DNA of 64,000 bases from Tubulanus polymorphus (GCF_964204645.1 NC_134029.1:13628850-13692849); one strand, 5' to 3'; counted from the stretch's first letter, positions 46,641-58,627 are shown. A program made the numbers and translations. The notes: generated by a model from the letters alone, not told the origin.

Positions 46641-47549
46641 ACCCAAAATTGTACCCTTTAAAGTCGGTATGAAAAGATTTTGGTCAATTTTATGTTTGTG
46701 TTTTTGGAAAATGAAAAGCAATATCTAAGATCTGTCCTTTAGGCAATAGGGAATGTGCCTGCTTTAACTGTGAAAAAGGTGCCCTGTTTCTTGAAATGAA
46801 ACTGCCTCTCAAAACAGCTTGACCCTGAAACACTAGGCGATTTTACCAATAATTTCGTTTAATCACCTGGAAGAGTGTCCCCCGACGAATGTGCAGCAGT
46901 CAATTCCAAGGGAACGTGGTTCATGGGGTTTTTGCTAATACAGTTTAATATTAAGTGCCCTTTCTTCAATCATGTGACTAAATAAGATATATCATAGGCC
47001 TATATATTATAGCCTTGATCATTCACCATGCAACCATATTAAGAAAAAAAATATTTTGTTCCTAGGGCCTTGTCTCTCTAGAAAGCAAGTCACAATGGAT
47101 ACATTTTCTGATGACATTTTAACTTTTTCCGTGTTGAATATGTTATTGATTAATGGTATTCAGCTGTGATGAATTAGTTTCACTGTTTTAGACAATTTTG
47201 TGGTATTTTTTTCAAAGCCTTATTATTGCAGTCGGTCTAATTAAAATAGCATAATTAATAAAAGTTATAATTTTCTTGGAGCTTATGACCTCAGCTACCA
47301 GATTATTTTCAAAATTACAATTTGGGGTCTTGGGGGGTCAAGTACACCCCTCAAAGCAGAAAAATTTTGCAGTATATATTCACTATGTAAAACTTCTTAA
47401 AACATTGTATATATATTAAAAAAGATCTGATCAATAACTGCCATCCATTTCCTCAGTTTGTTCTGCCTACTATTGAATTCCTTTTCAGCTCATGATGTGA
47501 TTGATTATCTCAGAGAACAGTGACATCCCTCTTGAGTACATTTGGTTTT
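46641..47549. other. non-coding DNA, nothing recognised
   Basis: No repeat boundary or coding similarity was noticed. Confidence 0.4.
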
Positions 47550-48460
47550 TAGACACCGGGGCGCTGCAAATTGAAAATTGATGAAAATGAAAAAAAAATA
47601 TAATTCTGATAAATTTTATTAATCAAACTGCTACAAATAAAAATTACATTATTGAAATGTATTTGTGATACAAATTGAAGCATTTCTGGGATGTAACGGT
47701 GGATTATCGGGACACGTACTGCAGTAGTACGAAGTTTCAAGTCGCCGTGCTGCTCGATCAGAGGACATTTTGCAGTCATGTGTTTTTCTGTCAGCAGTTT
47801 GCTCTTGCTGGTGGAAAGACCCATCTAATCATTGTTCAGGCCGACCATAACTCGGACGTCCACACTTCATTGGGGGTTCACGGTCGCCCATTCGCACTAG
47901 ATTCTAAACTAATTCCCTGCAAAATTGCATCAGAGTGTATTCATGTAATCCTCTGTGCAGTTTGTAAAGAAAGCACAAATTCGTGTCGCAACTTTTTAAG
48001 AGCCAAAAGAAGACCTTTCACCACTACTTAACGGGCTTACACATGGATTCATAATAATTGTTGAGCTGATCGTGTTTGTCAACACCCGACATATGATTAT
48101 TGTAATCCACAACGACACTAGGCCTTTTTACTTTTTTGGTTGGATTGCGTCGAACATATATCTCTTCAATCTCAGGTCCCTTTCCATATGACGAAATCAT
48201 GGGGACAGCATGCTTATCTCTCTAATTCAGTAGCAACGTATCGTCACTCCGATAAGAAACGACATCACCGACAGGCACTACCGTTGGATATTTGATTTCA
48301 GCTTGATTTAGAATTTTCGTTCCGGTGTAATGAAATCTCTTGTCATAAAGGTTTCCAGTGAGAGGAATTGAGCTATATAATCCATCACAGTAAACGTGTT
48401 GTCCCCGCCCTACAAATGGTTTCAAAACTTCGATTACATATTGCAAGTTGTACTTAGGCT
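47550..48460 (-). pseudogene. piggyBac transposase, C-terminal half
   Basis: Reads YNLQYVIEVLKPFVGRGQHV, then YCDGLYSSIPLTGNLYDKRF (the conserved D-G/N-x-Y-x-S block with the last catalytic Asp). HAVPMISSYGKGPEIEEIYV, SVVVDYNNHMSGVDKHDQLN and a degraded tail toward 47560 follow, in two or three frames. DYN.HM.GVD..DQL is diagnostic for piggyBac. The N-terminal half is at 53227-51250; a LINE lies between them. Confidence 0.85.
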
Positions 48461-48899
48461 ATAGTCGGTGTATAAGCTGAGTCCCGTCTTCATGTCTTTA
48501 CATATGTCACTTTTTGAAAACATTGCTACGGTCATTCTCATAGAAGTTGAGAGTCTTTACCACTGTTTGTAATCATTGGGATCTGTTGTTTCTGATAGTA
48601 AATTACCGGATGAGTGCGTATTGATTGTATCCATGTGTTGAATGTATTATATATACATTGAATGCCGCGCGCCTGTAGTCTAGTATTAGACTGCTGTGTA
48701 TTAATTATTGGCACGCTGCCACAGCAGCGCAGCTATATAAAGTGCTTTACAATTATAAACGCGGCCGCTTTTCTTTCTCATTTGATTTTTAATATCAGTT
48801 TATTTTGAACCATTTCCAAACTATAAGAAACTATTTTACTATTTCATTCTAAATTCTAATTGGTATGCGAGTGCAGCCTAACATAAATCAATATTCCAT

Positions 48900-51249
48900 T
48901 TCATCATGGCTACCTTGAACTCTTAAACATCGGCAGTTTAAATGATATTGAAAGTGTATTCGATGCATATGTCGACCTACGTTTTTTGGACATGATTTTA
49001 GGTCTCAAAAACACGACTTATACACCGGGAAATACGGTAAGTTCTTATCATGTCCGCAGTAGAGGATAGCATTGAGCAAGTAGTATCCTTATCTCTAGGT
49101 ATGGACATTGCTTCATTAGCACCACCTGCTGAAGGCATAGGGTTGTCTGAAGTGTGCCACTATTATCACACAGCCCTTGAAAACATACTTGACACCCATG
49201 CCCCGCTCAAGAAGATGGTCATCAATGTTGAGCCTTCTTATCCATGGTTCAACGATGAACTGCGTCATGCTCGTTCCACTAAAAGGGCAGCCGAACGGAG
49301 GTGGAAGGATACTCAACTTACGGTACATTTTCAAATGTTTCATAGCGTGCGCAACCACTACAACATACTTATTGCCAAGGCTAAGCGTGACTACCTGAAC
49401 AATAGAATAACTGATGCTGGTTCAGACACAAAAGCCATGCAACGCGTGTTCAATGAAATTCTTGTAAAGGACCGTACTTGTAGACTGCCAACGCATACTG
49501 CCGATAAGGCCAAACTAACTGATGAATTTTCCGACTTCTTAATTGGCAAAGTCAAAGACATTCAGAATCGTTTTGATCAAATGCGCCCAGCTAGAGATGA
49601 TCCACTATCATCCTGCCACCTTAATACACTTGATGAAGCTTCCGAAAGTGAAGTACGCAAAATCATAGTTTCTTCACCATCAAAGTCATGTGGTTTGGAC
49701 ATACTGTCTACGTGGCTAATTAAATATCCGGATGTCATACCTTCAATTGTAACAGTGTTTACCTCTATAATCAACCGCTCACTGTCTGATGGCTCTGTTC
49801 CAAAGTCATTAAAACCGGATCTGATTACACCCATTCTCAAAAAGCCAACATTGGATGCTGATGTCTTTAAAAACTATCGTCCAGTAAGCAATCTTACGTC
49901 TCTGTCTAAAGTTATTGAGCGAGTGGTGGCTGCTAGCTTATCTAGATACATGGAGGTGAACAACTTGCACGACCCCCTACAGTCAGCCTATAAGCGTAAC
50001 CATAGCACCGAAACTGCAATACTCAGGGTTCAGAATGATCTCAGGTGTATGGTGGACTCTACTTGTGCTCCTCGACTTAAGTGTTGCTTTCGACACTGTG
50101 GATCATGACATTCTCCTCACTCGCATGGAGAGTCTTCTTGGAATATCCGGTAGTGCACTTAGTTGGTTTCGATCCTATTTGAGTGAGCGCACACAAGCGG
50201 TGGTTATTGATGGTTGTCGATCAAACCCAAAGGTGCTAGACTGTGGTGTACCCCAGGGCTCGGTCCTTGGCCCCCTTCTGTTCCTAGTCTATGTATTGCC
50301 GCTTATGCATCTGTTTACTAGGGATATTGTAAAGCGACATGGCTTTGCAGATGACAAACAAACGTATGTTGCCTTGTCTTGCAAATTTGATGCGGATCTA
50401 TCCCAGCAGCTTAAAGAACTCCAGGACACCTTGAACAGGGTTCATTCATGGCTCTTTGAAAATAAACGCATGTGTAATCCGGATAAGTTCGAGGCCCTTC
50501 TCGTTGGAACTAAGCAGAGTTTGTTAATTCACATACCACCTCTGAATGTCGGCGGCGCCTTTATCCCAGTGCAGAAAGTACCGGTGAGAAACTTAGGTGT
50601 TATGTTTGATTCTTTCCTCTCCATGGACAGCCAAGTCAAAAGTGTGGCTCGTTCCGCCTCGTTTCATCTTAGGATTATTGGTTCTGCTCGTCGCTTCCTC
50701 ACGCAGAACTCAGCAAAAATGTTAACGCAGTCTTTAGTTCTGTAGCGATTAGACTATTGCAATAGCTGCTTGTATATCAGTGATTATCTTCTTCATAGAC
50801 TCCAACTTGTGCAAAATAGAGCTGCTAGGATTATTACACTCACTAAGTCACGTGATCGCATCTCTCCGATTCTCCGTTCACTTCATTGGCTACCAATACG
50901 CAAACGGATCTTATTTAAAGTTGCTTTGCTGGTTTTTAAGTGCCTCCATAACTTGGCACCCTCTTACCTCTCCAGCCAGTTTACAGACCAGTCCGAACAC
51001 TTCGTTCCGGGTCGCAGAACCTTTTGATAGTCAGATCATGTCGTCTTAAGTCATTCGGCGGACGCGCATTTGAGACATTTGCACCTACAGTGTGGAACTC
51101 CCTTCCGCAACCTCTCCGTGATATTGACTCTCTGCCAGCATTCAAAGCACAGCTCAAGACATTTCTGTTCAAGTCACCATCTTCGTCTGGAGAGCGCCTT
51201 GGATAATAGCCCTGCTATTTACAAGGCGCTATAGAAATTTACAATCCAA
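48900..51249 (+). pseudogene. L2/CR1-like LINE inserted in piggyBac, 5'-truncated
   Basis: The RT ORF runs in three pieces. 49050-50065 gives SCGLDILSTWLIKYPDVIPS, LKPDLITPILKKPTLD and QSAYKRNHSTETAILRVQND. A frameshift leads to 50065-50742: LLVLLDLSVAFDTVDHDILL, CGVPQGSVLGPLLF, then GFADDKQTYVAL (the ADD catalytic pair, with DDK where DDT is usual) and NLGVMFDSFLSMDSQ. An in-frame TAG at 50743-50745 replaces a serine in the SRLDYCNS block. The C-terminus (LQLVQNRAARIITLTKSRDR, HWLPIRKRILFKVALLVFK) shifts frame again near 51020 and ends FETFAPTVWNSLPQPL. The 3' tail has GGCGCTATAGAAATTTA plus CAATCC/TATCC. The endonuclease is missing. The 5' boundary is only approximate. Confidence 0.87.
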
Positions 51250-51690
51250 TCCTATCCTAAGTATCCAGTGTGGACAAGCAGCGGTTTTTGCAATTAGTCC
51301 CCACTTGGTAGGTTTTGCCTGACAGTACATTTTTGAACGATATCCTTCCTTTGAACCCAATAATGGATTCATCCATTGATTTCTGTTCGAATGCAGACTA
51401 GAAGAGTTTCGGTCAGTTGCTCCTGTAGCGGTGTTATCTTGTGAGCTCATCCATGAGCAGACTTGTCTCGAGGATCAGAATGACAAGCGTGTAACATGGT
51501 ATCATATAATATCAAACAGGAAAGAAATTCTAAAAATGGGCTTGCTGACATGATTGTACTGAAAGCTTGCTTGGTGGTTTTGTACTTCTGTTGTAGAATT
51601 AATCGAACTTTGAACTGATTACTTTTTAAAGAACGAGCTAAGAGATCGGTGTTGTCTTTCATCACTACATGAAATGTTACACACATGGGG
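51250..51690 (-). pseudogene. piggyBac transposase, central piece
   Basis: Contains GYRSKMYCQAKPTKWGL, matching the piggyBac 'KxY.p.KP.KWG.K' block, then, in another frame, HTGYL (the 'tGY' following it). The LINE 3' tail starts directly after. The upstream part (to 51690) is in poor frame and only loosely matched. Confidence 0.65.
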
Positions 51691-52529
51691 ACTGGGAATC
51701 GGAATGGTTTTATTGTGGACGTGGACCATGTTAGTGCAAGCTTTTGGATAGTTGTTATTTGAATATTGTAGTGTCTTAACGGAATCTATCATGTTGATAA
51801 TTGCTAGATTACTTATCGGATTGTGTTGAAATGATTTTGCATAGAAACATTTACGTGACTAACTCGAGTGACTTCAGGTGAAGAGAAGCGAACACGAAAA
51901 TAGATAGGAGCCACGATTTTTCTTTTTAAAATAATTAAGACATTAAGCAAGAATAAGTTGCCTTTCCTTCAAATGACAACCCACTACGATCATCCGATAA
52001 AGTTTATTGCCACCATAGACTACCCCCCCTGGCTCTTTGGAGACAGGGAACCAGTCTTCAATTCAATTCAGAATTTATTTTACAGCAAAGCGGTTTTTAA
52101 GTTTTAGATATTTTAACTGAAAAATATGAATGTCCATACAGAGATTTTTCAAATGGTCGCTAACGCAAGCACCCAATGAAAGTAAAAGGAAATAAAAAGA
52201 ATTTTTAAAAACGTGAAAGTAAATGTTTTATTGTGAAATTTTATTTGTCAATAAAGAATGAATTGAATTGTCGGCAGTACTATGCCGCGCATGAATACCA
52301 ATTTCAAGACTGATCACGCACGCTCAACCAAGGTTGGAATGCGCTGCTGAAATAACAAAAACGATTAAACAAAATCATAAAACAATGAAAACGACAACCG
52401 ATATAGCCAATTATACGAAAGGAACCTAGATTTTATCACTGCATTAAATGTGTGTAAATATCAGAGCCCAAGAAAGTTTCTAACGAAAGTTATCGACTCT
52501 CCAAGCAAGTTATCAATCTGTGTGATAGC
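51691..52529. other. sequence interrupting piggyBac, unclassified
   Basis: Lies between two piggyBac pieces. It contains a LINE- or SINE-like AATTCAATTCAGAATTTATT stretch near 52056 and another ATGAATTGAATTG near 52257 but no coding motif. Probably a further insertion. Confidence 0.4.
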
Positions 52530-53227
52530 AATATGGGCTTGCAAGCCCATGAAAACGGTTACAGCTTAAAGCATCCCAGAAGAATGGAATATTTTCTGAC
52601 CATCTTGTTCCCCAGTACTGTTGAACAGACGGGAGACGAATAATCCCAATCTTGAGTACCACGCCCAAAAATCATTCAAATTCTTCTTCATCAGTGGGCT
52701 TCCAATGCTTCAGGCGGGAATGTTGTTTCAGTTGAGTAGATCTTATTTTCTCATCTGCATACCTATTGATTTCTAAAACGATACCTCCATTTCTTGAATG
52801 AACAGCAGGTGGAAGAGATCAATCGGCCGACTATCATCATTAACTAAACCCTGAATATTCATTGGTCCTGGTGGATTTGGCAGCGTAAATTGGAGTTTTT
52901 GGGGTCCAGGGTCCCGATGGTGCACATCTACCCAGTGACGAGTGGGCTGAGGGGCTTGTTGATGACCTCCATGGCCTCGAAATCGACTCCAACCCCTAGC
53001 TGTAGCAGTGACAGCTGGAGCAGGTATGGCTCGGTCGGTTTCGCTTCCAGAGTCTGAAGGAAGCGCTGGTGGTGGTTCATCGTCACTTTGACTTGCTTCA
53101 TCGCTTTCAAAATCGGTCTGAAAGGTGTTTTCACTTTCATTATCACTTTCATCTACATTATCATTATGATTGCCGCAATCAAAAACGAGATCTCTGACTT
53201 GCTCAGCTGTAAAACATTTGTTTGCCA
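52530..53227 (-). pseudogene. piggyBac transposase, N-terminal piece
   Basis: Start ATG at 53227 (MANKCFTAEQVRDLVF). An acidic N-terminal tail (DNESENTFQTDFESDEASQS) and a proline/Arg/Gly region precede LPNPPGPMNIQGLV and RPIDLFHLLFIQEM, the usual entry into the piggyBac core. A 1-bp loss near 52780 shifts the frame; beyond it VLEINRYADEKIRS, HWKPTDEEEFE, a TGA, FLGVVLKIGIIRLPSVQQYW and FFWDALSCNRF are readable. The shift and the stop make it a pseudogene. Confidence 0.85.
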
Positions 53228-53262
53228 TGATAACTTGACGCTTGTAAATGTATGAAACTTTA

Positions 53263-53300
53263 TAAGGCCACAAGTAATTGATACCTTGTTTCTTATCCTG
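53263..53300. repeat. inverted repeat partner 1
   Basis: AGGCCACAAGTAATTGATAC through TTCTTATC matches the reverse complement of 54732-54765 with one mismatch in 34. Confidence 0.85.
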
Positions 53301-53428
53301 TGATAATTTCAAACCTAGGTGGGTATGCAAAAAACACAACACAAGTGACAAAAAAAACACAAAAATCCTGAATTGACAATATTGTTACACAAGTACTTAA
53401 TCTGCATTGGTATAGCACTATATACATT

Positions 53429-54049
53429 CAGAGTTGCCATTTATGTGAAGCTAAAAATCTGGAAAATAAGTCGGGAGGTCTGGGGGCCCTCCCCCAGAAA
53501 ATTTTTTGAAATTAGAACGCCAGGAGATGCGTTCTGGCGCAATACGCGTTATAGGCCTCACTTTCATAACCGGAAGTGTGTATCAATTTTCCCGTCTGTC
53601 AATTACAATCCAATGAAAATCTGTCGCTTCAAACTTTCAGTAAGCATTTTCTCAAAGGTTATACACTCACACACCTTTTCCAAGATATGTCAATAACAAC
53701 AATGTGTATAGATCATTTTTTCAAATAGCGATTGGTTCCGTCAAATACACCTCATACATAAACCAGAGCCAAAAACAAACGAAGCGTCAGTCGATTTCGA
53801 TCGTCGCGTCATCTTGGTTTAATCGTGTACTGCAGGGTTGTTGCCACTACGTGGCAGCACAATACGGCTTTTTCGAACCCTCTACGGAGCCGTTACGTTT
53901 TGATGTTTAGGGTCGAATCCCGAATTGATTTTATTTTTTTCGCGATGTTTTCTTTTGTGGTTATTTGACTTCTCCCGAAAATCCGGAAATGAAATTGGAT
54001 CTTTTTTAAATCCGGAATTCCGGAGAAATCCGGAGAAGTGGCAACTCTG
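53429..54049. mobile_element. 621-bp TIR element, hAT-like terminus
   Basis: Begins CAGAGTTGCCA and ends TGGCAACTCTG, an exact 11-bp TIR. It is flanked by TACATT on both sides (53423-53428, 54050-54055). CAGRGTTGCCA ends are common in hAT elements, but their target duplication is normally 8 bp, so the class is left open. The short ORFs inside look random. Confidence 0.75.
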
Positions 54050-54080
54050 TACATTACCAATATTGCATTGTATTGTACTC

Positions 54081-54387
54081 TTACTCTAGTGACTCAAATC
54101 TAGTAGGCATCCCCGCAGCTTCTTCGCCGACGGAGTTGCCTTTACAGACGTACACGTTCATGTCGAGGCTAGTAGTTTCGACGTTCGGAAGCGACACGGG
54201 AAGAGCCTTCTTAATGGCTCCGGGAGGCAATAAGTGGGTGGTTATTAATTTATGATACAATTCTTTAAACGTTAATGTGAATTTGTCGATCAAAATCACC
54301 TCTGCTACTGCCCAAGGAACAAAAATAGATCCATATCTGTCGATAATTTTGACAGCCAGCTGGACCACTTCAACCGACCCGCCCATG
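54081..54387 (-). CDS. unrecognised ORF, about 100 aa
   Basis: From an ATG in good context (GATTACCATG-type read on the minus strand at 54387) it encodes MGGSVEVVQLAVKIIDRYGS, then IFVPWAVAEVILIDKFTLTF and KELYHKLITTHLLPPGAIKK, ending MPTRFESLE. Composition is protein-like with amphipathic stretches, but I recognise no family. It lies between the two arms of the inverted repeat 53263/54732 and next to the 621-bp element, so it may belong to a mobile unit. Splice sites were not resolved. Confidence 0.4.
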
Positions 54388-55659
54388 ATTACCTGACAGA
54401 TGTCGCACACATGCAAGCAGTTCTATGATTGGCGCAGAGTACGCGATACGTCACTCTCATTGATTAACCAGCCAATAATATTCCATGAAACATTGTTATT
54501 CACACGTGCTCCACATAAACAAATAATCGCGGAGATGACTGATATTCAGTCATGTCTTTACCAAAACTGATTTACGAGGTAATTAAACATCTAACAACGG
54601 GATGTTTGCGAAACAGACAACAAAAAACAAGAAAAAATAACCAAAAAACCATGTTTTGATGAAATTTTTATTCATAAAATTTGTGTTTTTGCTATGCGGC
54701 AAATCGGGATCGTCAGACCTACCCGTGCGGAAGATAAGAAACAAGGTATCAATTACTTGTGGCCTAATGCTGTAGCTGCGTAATGTATATATTCATATAT
54801 GTATGCACTAAGCGCCTAGTTACTAACACAGTCAGTATGTATGTCAGTGCATCTAATCATTCAAAACACGTGCAGTGACATTGAAATTCCTGGAAGCTCA
54901 GCAAAATAGTAACGTCCTACATGTGGGTGATTGGCTTACATGCTTCGAATAGCCTTATCGACTAACCAATCAGTGGTTAAGTGACCCGATTGACATCGGC
55001 GAATATTGTCACCAACATAGTTCTAAGATAACCAATTTCACATCAATTCTCGGTGAACCGCATCGCTGACGACATCGAAAGATTTAATGATTTATCCAGG
55101 TGATAGTGTATATATAAAAATATGGCCACCAACCCCTAGGGCATCCCCTGGGGGTAAAAACCAAAAAATGGCCCTATGTGGAACGATTAGTTGTCATTGG
55201 AGTCCCGTTGAGTTAGACTGGTTACCGGTATCTACCGTCAGGTACGGGAATCGGACACCACTCAGGGACGCCACTCGGCAGGCTGCTCGTCACTTCGATT
55301 AACAATTCAAGTATAAAACAACAAATTTATTACCACAAGACTTCACAGTCAGCGGCGGTCTTCAAACAGTAATTCTAACAATTACTCCTTATCACGGGGG
55401 ATATATATCGTTTCTAGGTCGCTTGAAGTATTCATCGAGTTGTACGCGACCTTCAGGCCTACTGAGCTTTACTGTCTCAAACAAACACATCATAATTGTA
55501 CTGCTTATTTACAGACTCATGGATTGAAAAATCCAGCAACATTGCTGCGATGTACAAAAGATTTCTGTCTTATAATCCGAAAATGAAATTGATTTTATGA
55601 ATTGAATACTCCCTGTCGAATGAGGTGCAATAGGAATGCGATGTTTAGGAGGGTTGAAA
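54388..55659. other. intergenic DNA, nothing firm
   Basis: Contains the second inverted-repeat partner (54732-54765). The frame 55087-55302 has no recognised motif. Confidence 0.4.
54732..54765. repeat. inverted repeat partner 2
   Basis: Reverse-complement match to 53263-53300 (33 of 34). Confidence 0.85.
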
Positions 55660-56855
55660 TTCAATAGGCAAAAGCCCATACTGTCTGGATGCTAGGCCTA
55701 CGTATATACATAGGCATACTAGGTTAAGCTAAGTTCCTGGTAAAGGAGGAATCAGATTTATTAGAATGGTATTAGTGATTCACTGGTTCTGACTTGCAAT
55801 GATCAATCACAATTATCAACGATATTTTATTGGCAAAAATGAAGATCTTTTAAAAATTTCGCCTGAGCAGACGACTTTTTAAACCAGACATTTCATTTGA
55901 GTTTTTCACCATTTATGAAACTGGTATTTTATCAATTCCTGATGACTTAGTTACTACGGAGCCACGAATGAAAGGATCTTTGAGGCGTTTTCACGGGCAT
56001 CTGATTTTTGCGATCGATCATAGAAACGAACACCAATTTTTCCGATTGATTTCACGATTGGCGTTTTTACTAACACGATTTTCCGATCGATTATTGAAAT
56101 CGACCAATTCGATTGGCGAGCAATTTGGTGATACCATTTCCAAGATGGCCGAACCGGGTAGTTGAATAAGATACAATCTTTTTCTCATCGTCGCCATGTT
56201 TAGGTCATGTGATTAGCCTAAACCATCGTCATTTTCACGTATGTGCGATTTGAACACAATTGTTTTTGTTATTCAATAGGCCTCAGCCCATTCTGTACGG
56301 ATGCTAGGCCTACGCATATACATAGGCCTACTAGGTTAAGCTAAGTTTCCTGTTAAGGAGGGATCAGATTTATTAGAATGGTATTAGTGATTCACTTGTT
56401 CTGACTTGCAGTGATCAATCACAATTATCAACGATATTTTATTGGCAAAAATGAAGATTTTTTTAAAATAAATTTTGTCTGAGCAGACAGCTTTCACTTT
56501 TCATTTGAGTTTTTCATCATTTATGACTCTGGTATTTTGTTAATTCCTGATGACTTAGTTACTAGGGTGCCCCGAATGAAAGGATCTTTGAGGCATTTTT
56601 ACGAGCATCTGATGGTTGCGATCGATCGTAGAAATGCATTTTAAGAGCACTGATTTTTGCGATTGATTTCACCAACAGCGTTTTACGAACATGATTTTCT
56701 GATCGATTTTTGAAATCGACCAACTCGCTCGGCGAGCGATTAGGTGACTTGATTTCCAAGATGGCCGCACCAGGTAGTTGATAAAGATACAATCTTTTTC
56801 TCATCGTCGCCATGTTTAGGTCACGTGATTAGCCTAAACCATCGTCATTTTTACG
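55660..56855. repeat. tandem duplication, 612-bp offset
   Basis: Unit 1 (55660-56271) and unit 2 (56272-about 56855) share TTCAATAGGC, GGATGCTAGGCCTACG, TCAGATTTATTAGAATGGTA, TTTATTGGCAAAAATGAAGA, TTTCCAAGATGGCCG and TTAGCCTAAACCATCGTCAT in order. Divergence is by scattered substitutions and small indels, so it is not very recent. Confidence 0.85.
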
Positions 56856-56869
56856 AACGTTTGATTCAA

Positions 56870-57600
56870 TCGCACAATCGGAGCAAATCGTTCACAAAAT
56901 CAATCGCATTAATCGGATGCTTGTAAAAACGCCTTTGTACGTTCAAACACCTTCGTTCAAATTTTTTTTTTTTATTGCAACAAAAATTTATTTCGTTCGA
57001 ACCAAGAGTACTTTGTTTGATCAAACCAATTTGAAAAAAATTATTCGAACACAACTGTTTTCGTTCGAAATCATTTATTTAGTCTGAAAGTATATTGTTC
57101 GATCGAAAAGAATCATTGTCATTCGAACAAAATTCTCTTGTTGGAACATTAAGTTTTTCGTTCAAACTCGTACATTATTAACAGTTTTTCGTTTCAAGAG
57201 AAGTTACATTGTTCGATTGAACAGAGTTGTTTTCTTTTTAACTTTCCTTTGACAAAATTGTTTTGGCACAACAATTTTTTTTGTTAAAGGGACCATTCAT
57301 TTATAACGTATAACGTACGCATAAAATTCTGATTTTTTACAGATGACATATCAGCGTACGTACAACAAATAATTTGACCACGTCACCGTACAGACTTTAA
57401 CGCAGCAGACATAACCCCCACCCCAAGCGCGTACGTAATAAATGAATGGTCCCGAACAAAAAGTTTTTTATTCAAACAAAAAGTATACTGTTCCATCGAA
57501 CAGAATGTTTTTATTCAAGCAAAATTTTCTTGTCAGAAAATTACGTTTTTTGTTCGAACAAGTACATTGTTCGATCAGTGTTTCAGACCCCTCCATAATA
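56870..57600. repeat. cryptically repetitive TTCGAAC-rich tract
   Basis: Imperfect words of the form TTGTTCGAACAAAA / GTTCGATCGAA recur every few tens of bases on both strands. They are interrupted by a 165-bp TIR element. No coding sequence. Confidence 0.65.
57289..57453. mobile_element. 165-bp MITE
   Basis: Begins GGGACCATTCATTTATAACG and ends TACGTAATAAATGAATGGTCCC-like sequence. The TIR is about 15 exact bases plus an extended near-match. No clear target duplication was seen in the repetitive surroundings. Confidence 0.8.
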
Positions 57601-57640
57601 AGTTCCTATACTCACCACTAGGGGGTGTAAATTTTAAATA

Positions 57641-58362
57641 AGAGCCCCAAGCGGCACTATGGCCAGCCTGTCAGCTTTTTGTCAAAATTTGTCAAAATAC
57701 ACTCCCAGCTCAATAGTCAATACCTAATAATTTACACAATATAATCGTAGAATACAAAAGTAGCACAGGCAGCGACTGGATCTGGCAGGAAAAAATACCT
57801 CAGATAAATCTTTTCTCTTGGTCTTATTGATTTTAATGCGGAATAGAATTGAATTTTCTGAAATTTGCTCAATGAAACAAAATTGAATTGGATTTGATGT
57901 TTTTATTCGTTCAATAAAGTAAAATTGAATTGGTTTTGATTGAATTTGTAGTTTGAGCACATGGCTAATGAGCATATCAAGGTCATCTATCCGATAGAAG
58001 AAAAAGCCATTTTTCCCGTACTTAGCACAATGGTCAATGATATTTTCTGTAGTGCTATTAAAAGTATTCCTCCCAAAAACCAAATCAACTAAAGCTTTCA
58101 CAGAAATTGATCTTGAAATACAATTTTAGATCTTAAAATAAAACCAGGAAGTAAAACAGTAGACGATACCACGGGTTCACGTGAACACCTGCTGATTTCT
58201 GTGGCTAAGCCAATCATAGAGGAGTCTTTGCTTTCTGATTGGCTTTTCAAAACCAATATTTTTGCTCAGTTGCACAGTAAAAGAGCCTTTGCTCTGGAAA
58301 CCATGTCATTTAAATTCGCTCCATTTGTATAGTAATAGGCTAAGCCTAAGGCTGGCCTAAAA
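57641..58362. repeat. family C repeat, copy 3
   Basis: Shares both ends with 36274-37165 (AAGAGCCCCAAGCGGC; GGCTAAGCCTAAGGCTGGCC) but lacks some internal segments. It directly abuts the DIRS-associated inverted repeat at 58363. Confidence 0.85.
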
Positions 58363-58627
58363 ATTACAATTTTTGGAACTAAAATTTGTATTTCCGAGTA
58401 GTACTGACCCTTTCCTATGGTTTTTGCCAATATTTTCTAAATTTCGATTGATCGCCAATGGTTTTTCTATACGACCCGGCCCTGCGGTATTGCATTTAGC
58501 CACCGGCTTTTTACGTCATAGCAGACCAATAAAAAAACAGCTATGCGGGGCAGGCGGGCAGGATTCCCACCATAGGAAAGGGTAAGTACTACTCGGAAAT
58601 ACAAATTCTAGTTCCAAAAATTGTAAT
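58363..58627. repeat. inverted repeat around the DIRS 3' terminal repeat
   Basis: 58363-58420 and 58570-58627 are inverted copies (58 bp, two mismatches) with ATTTGTATTTCCGAGTAGTA and CCCTTTCCTATGG. The spacer holds the terminal repeat arm 58430-58507. DIRS elements carry an internal complementary region that pairs their ends; this structure may be that region or its rearranged form. Confidence 0.8.
58430..58507. repeat. DIRS inverted terminal repeat, 3' side
   Basis: ATTGATCGCCAATGG..., ACGACCCGGCCCTGCGGTAT, TGCATTTAGCCACCGGC is the inverted copy of 63862-63939 with few mismatches. Confidence 0.88.
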
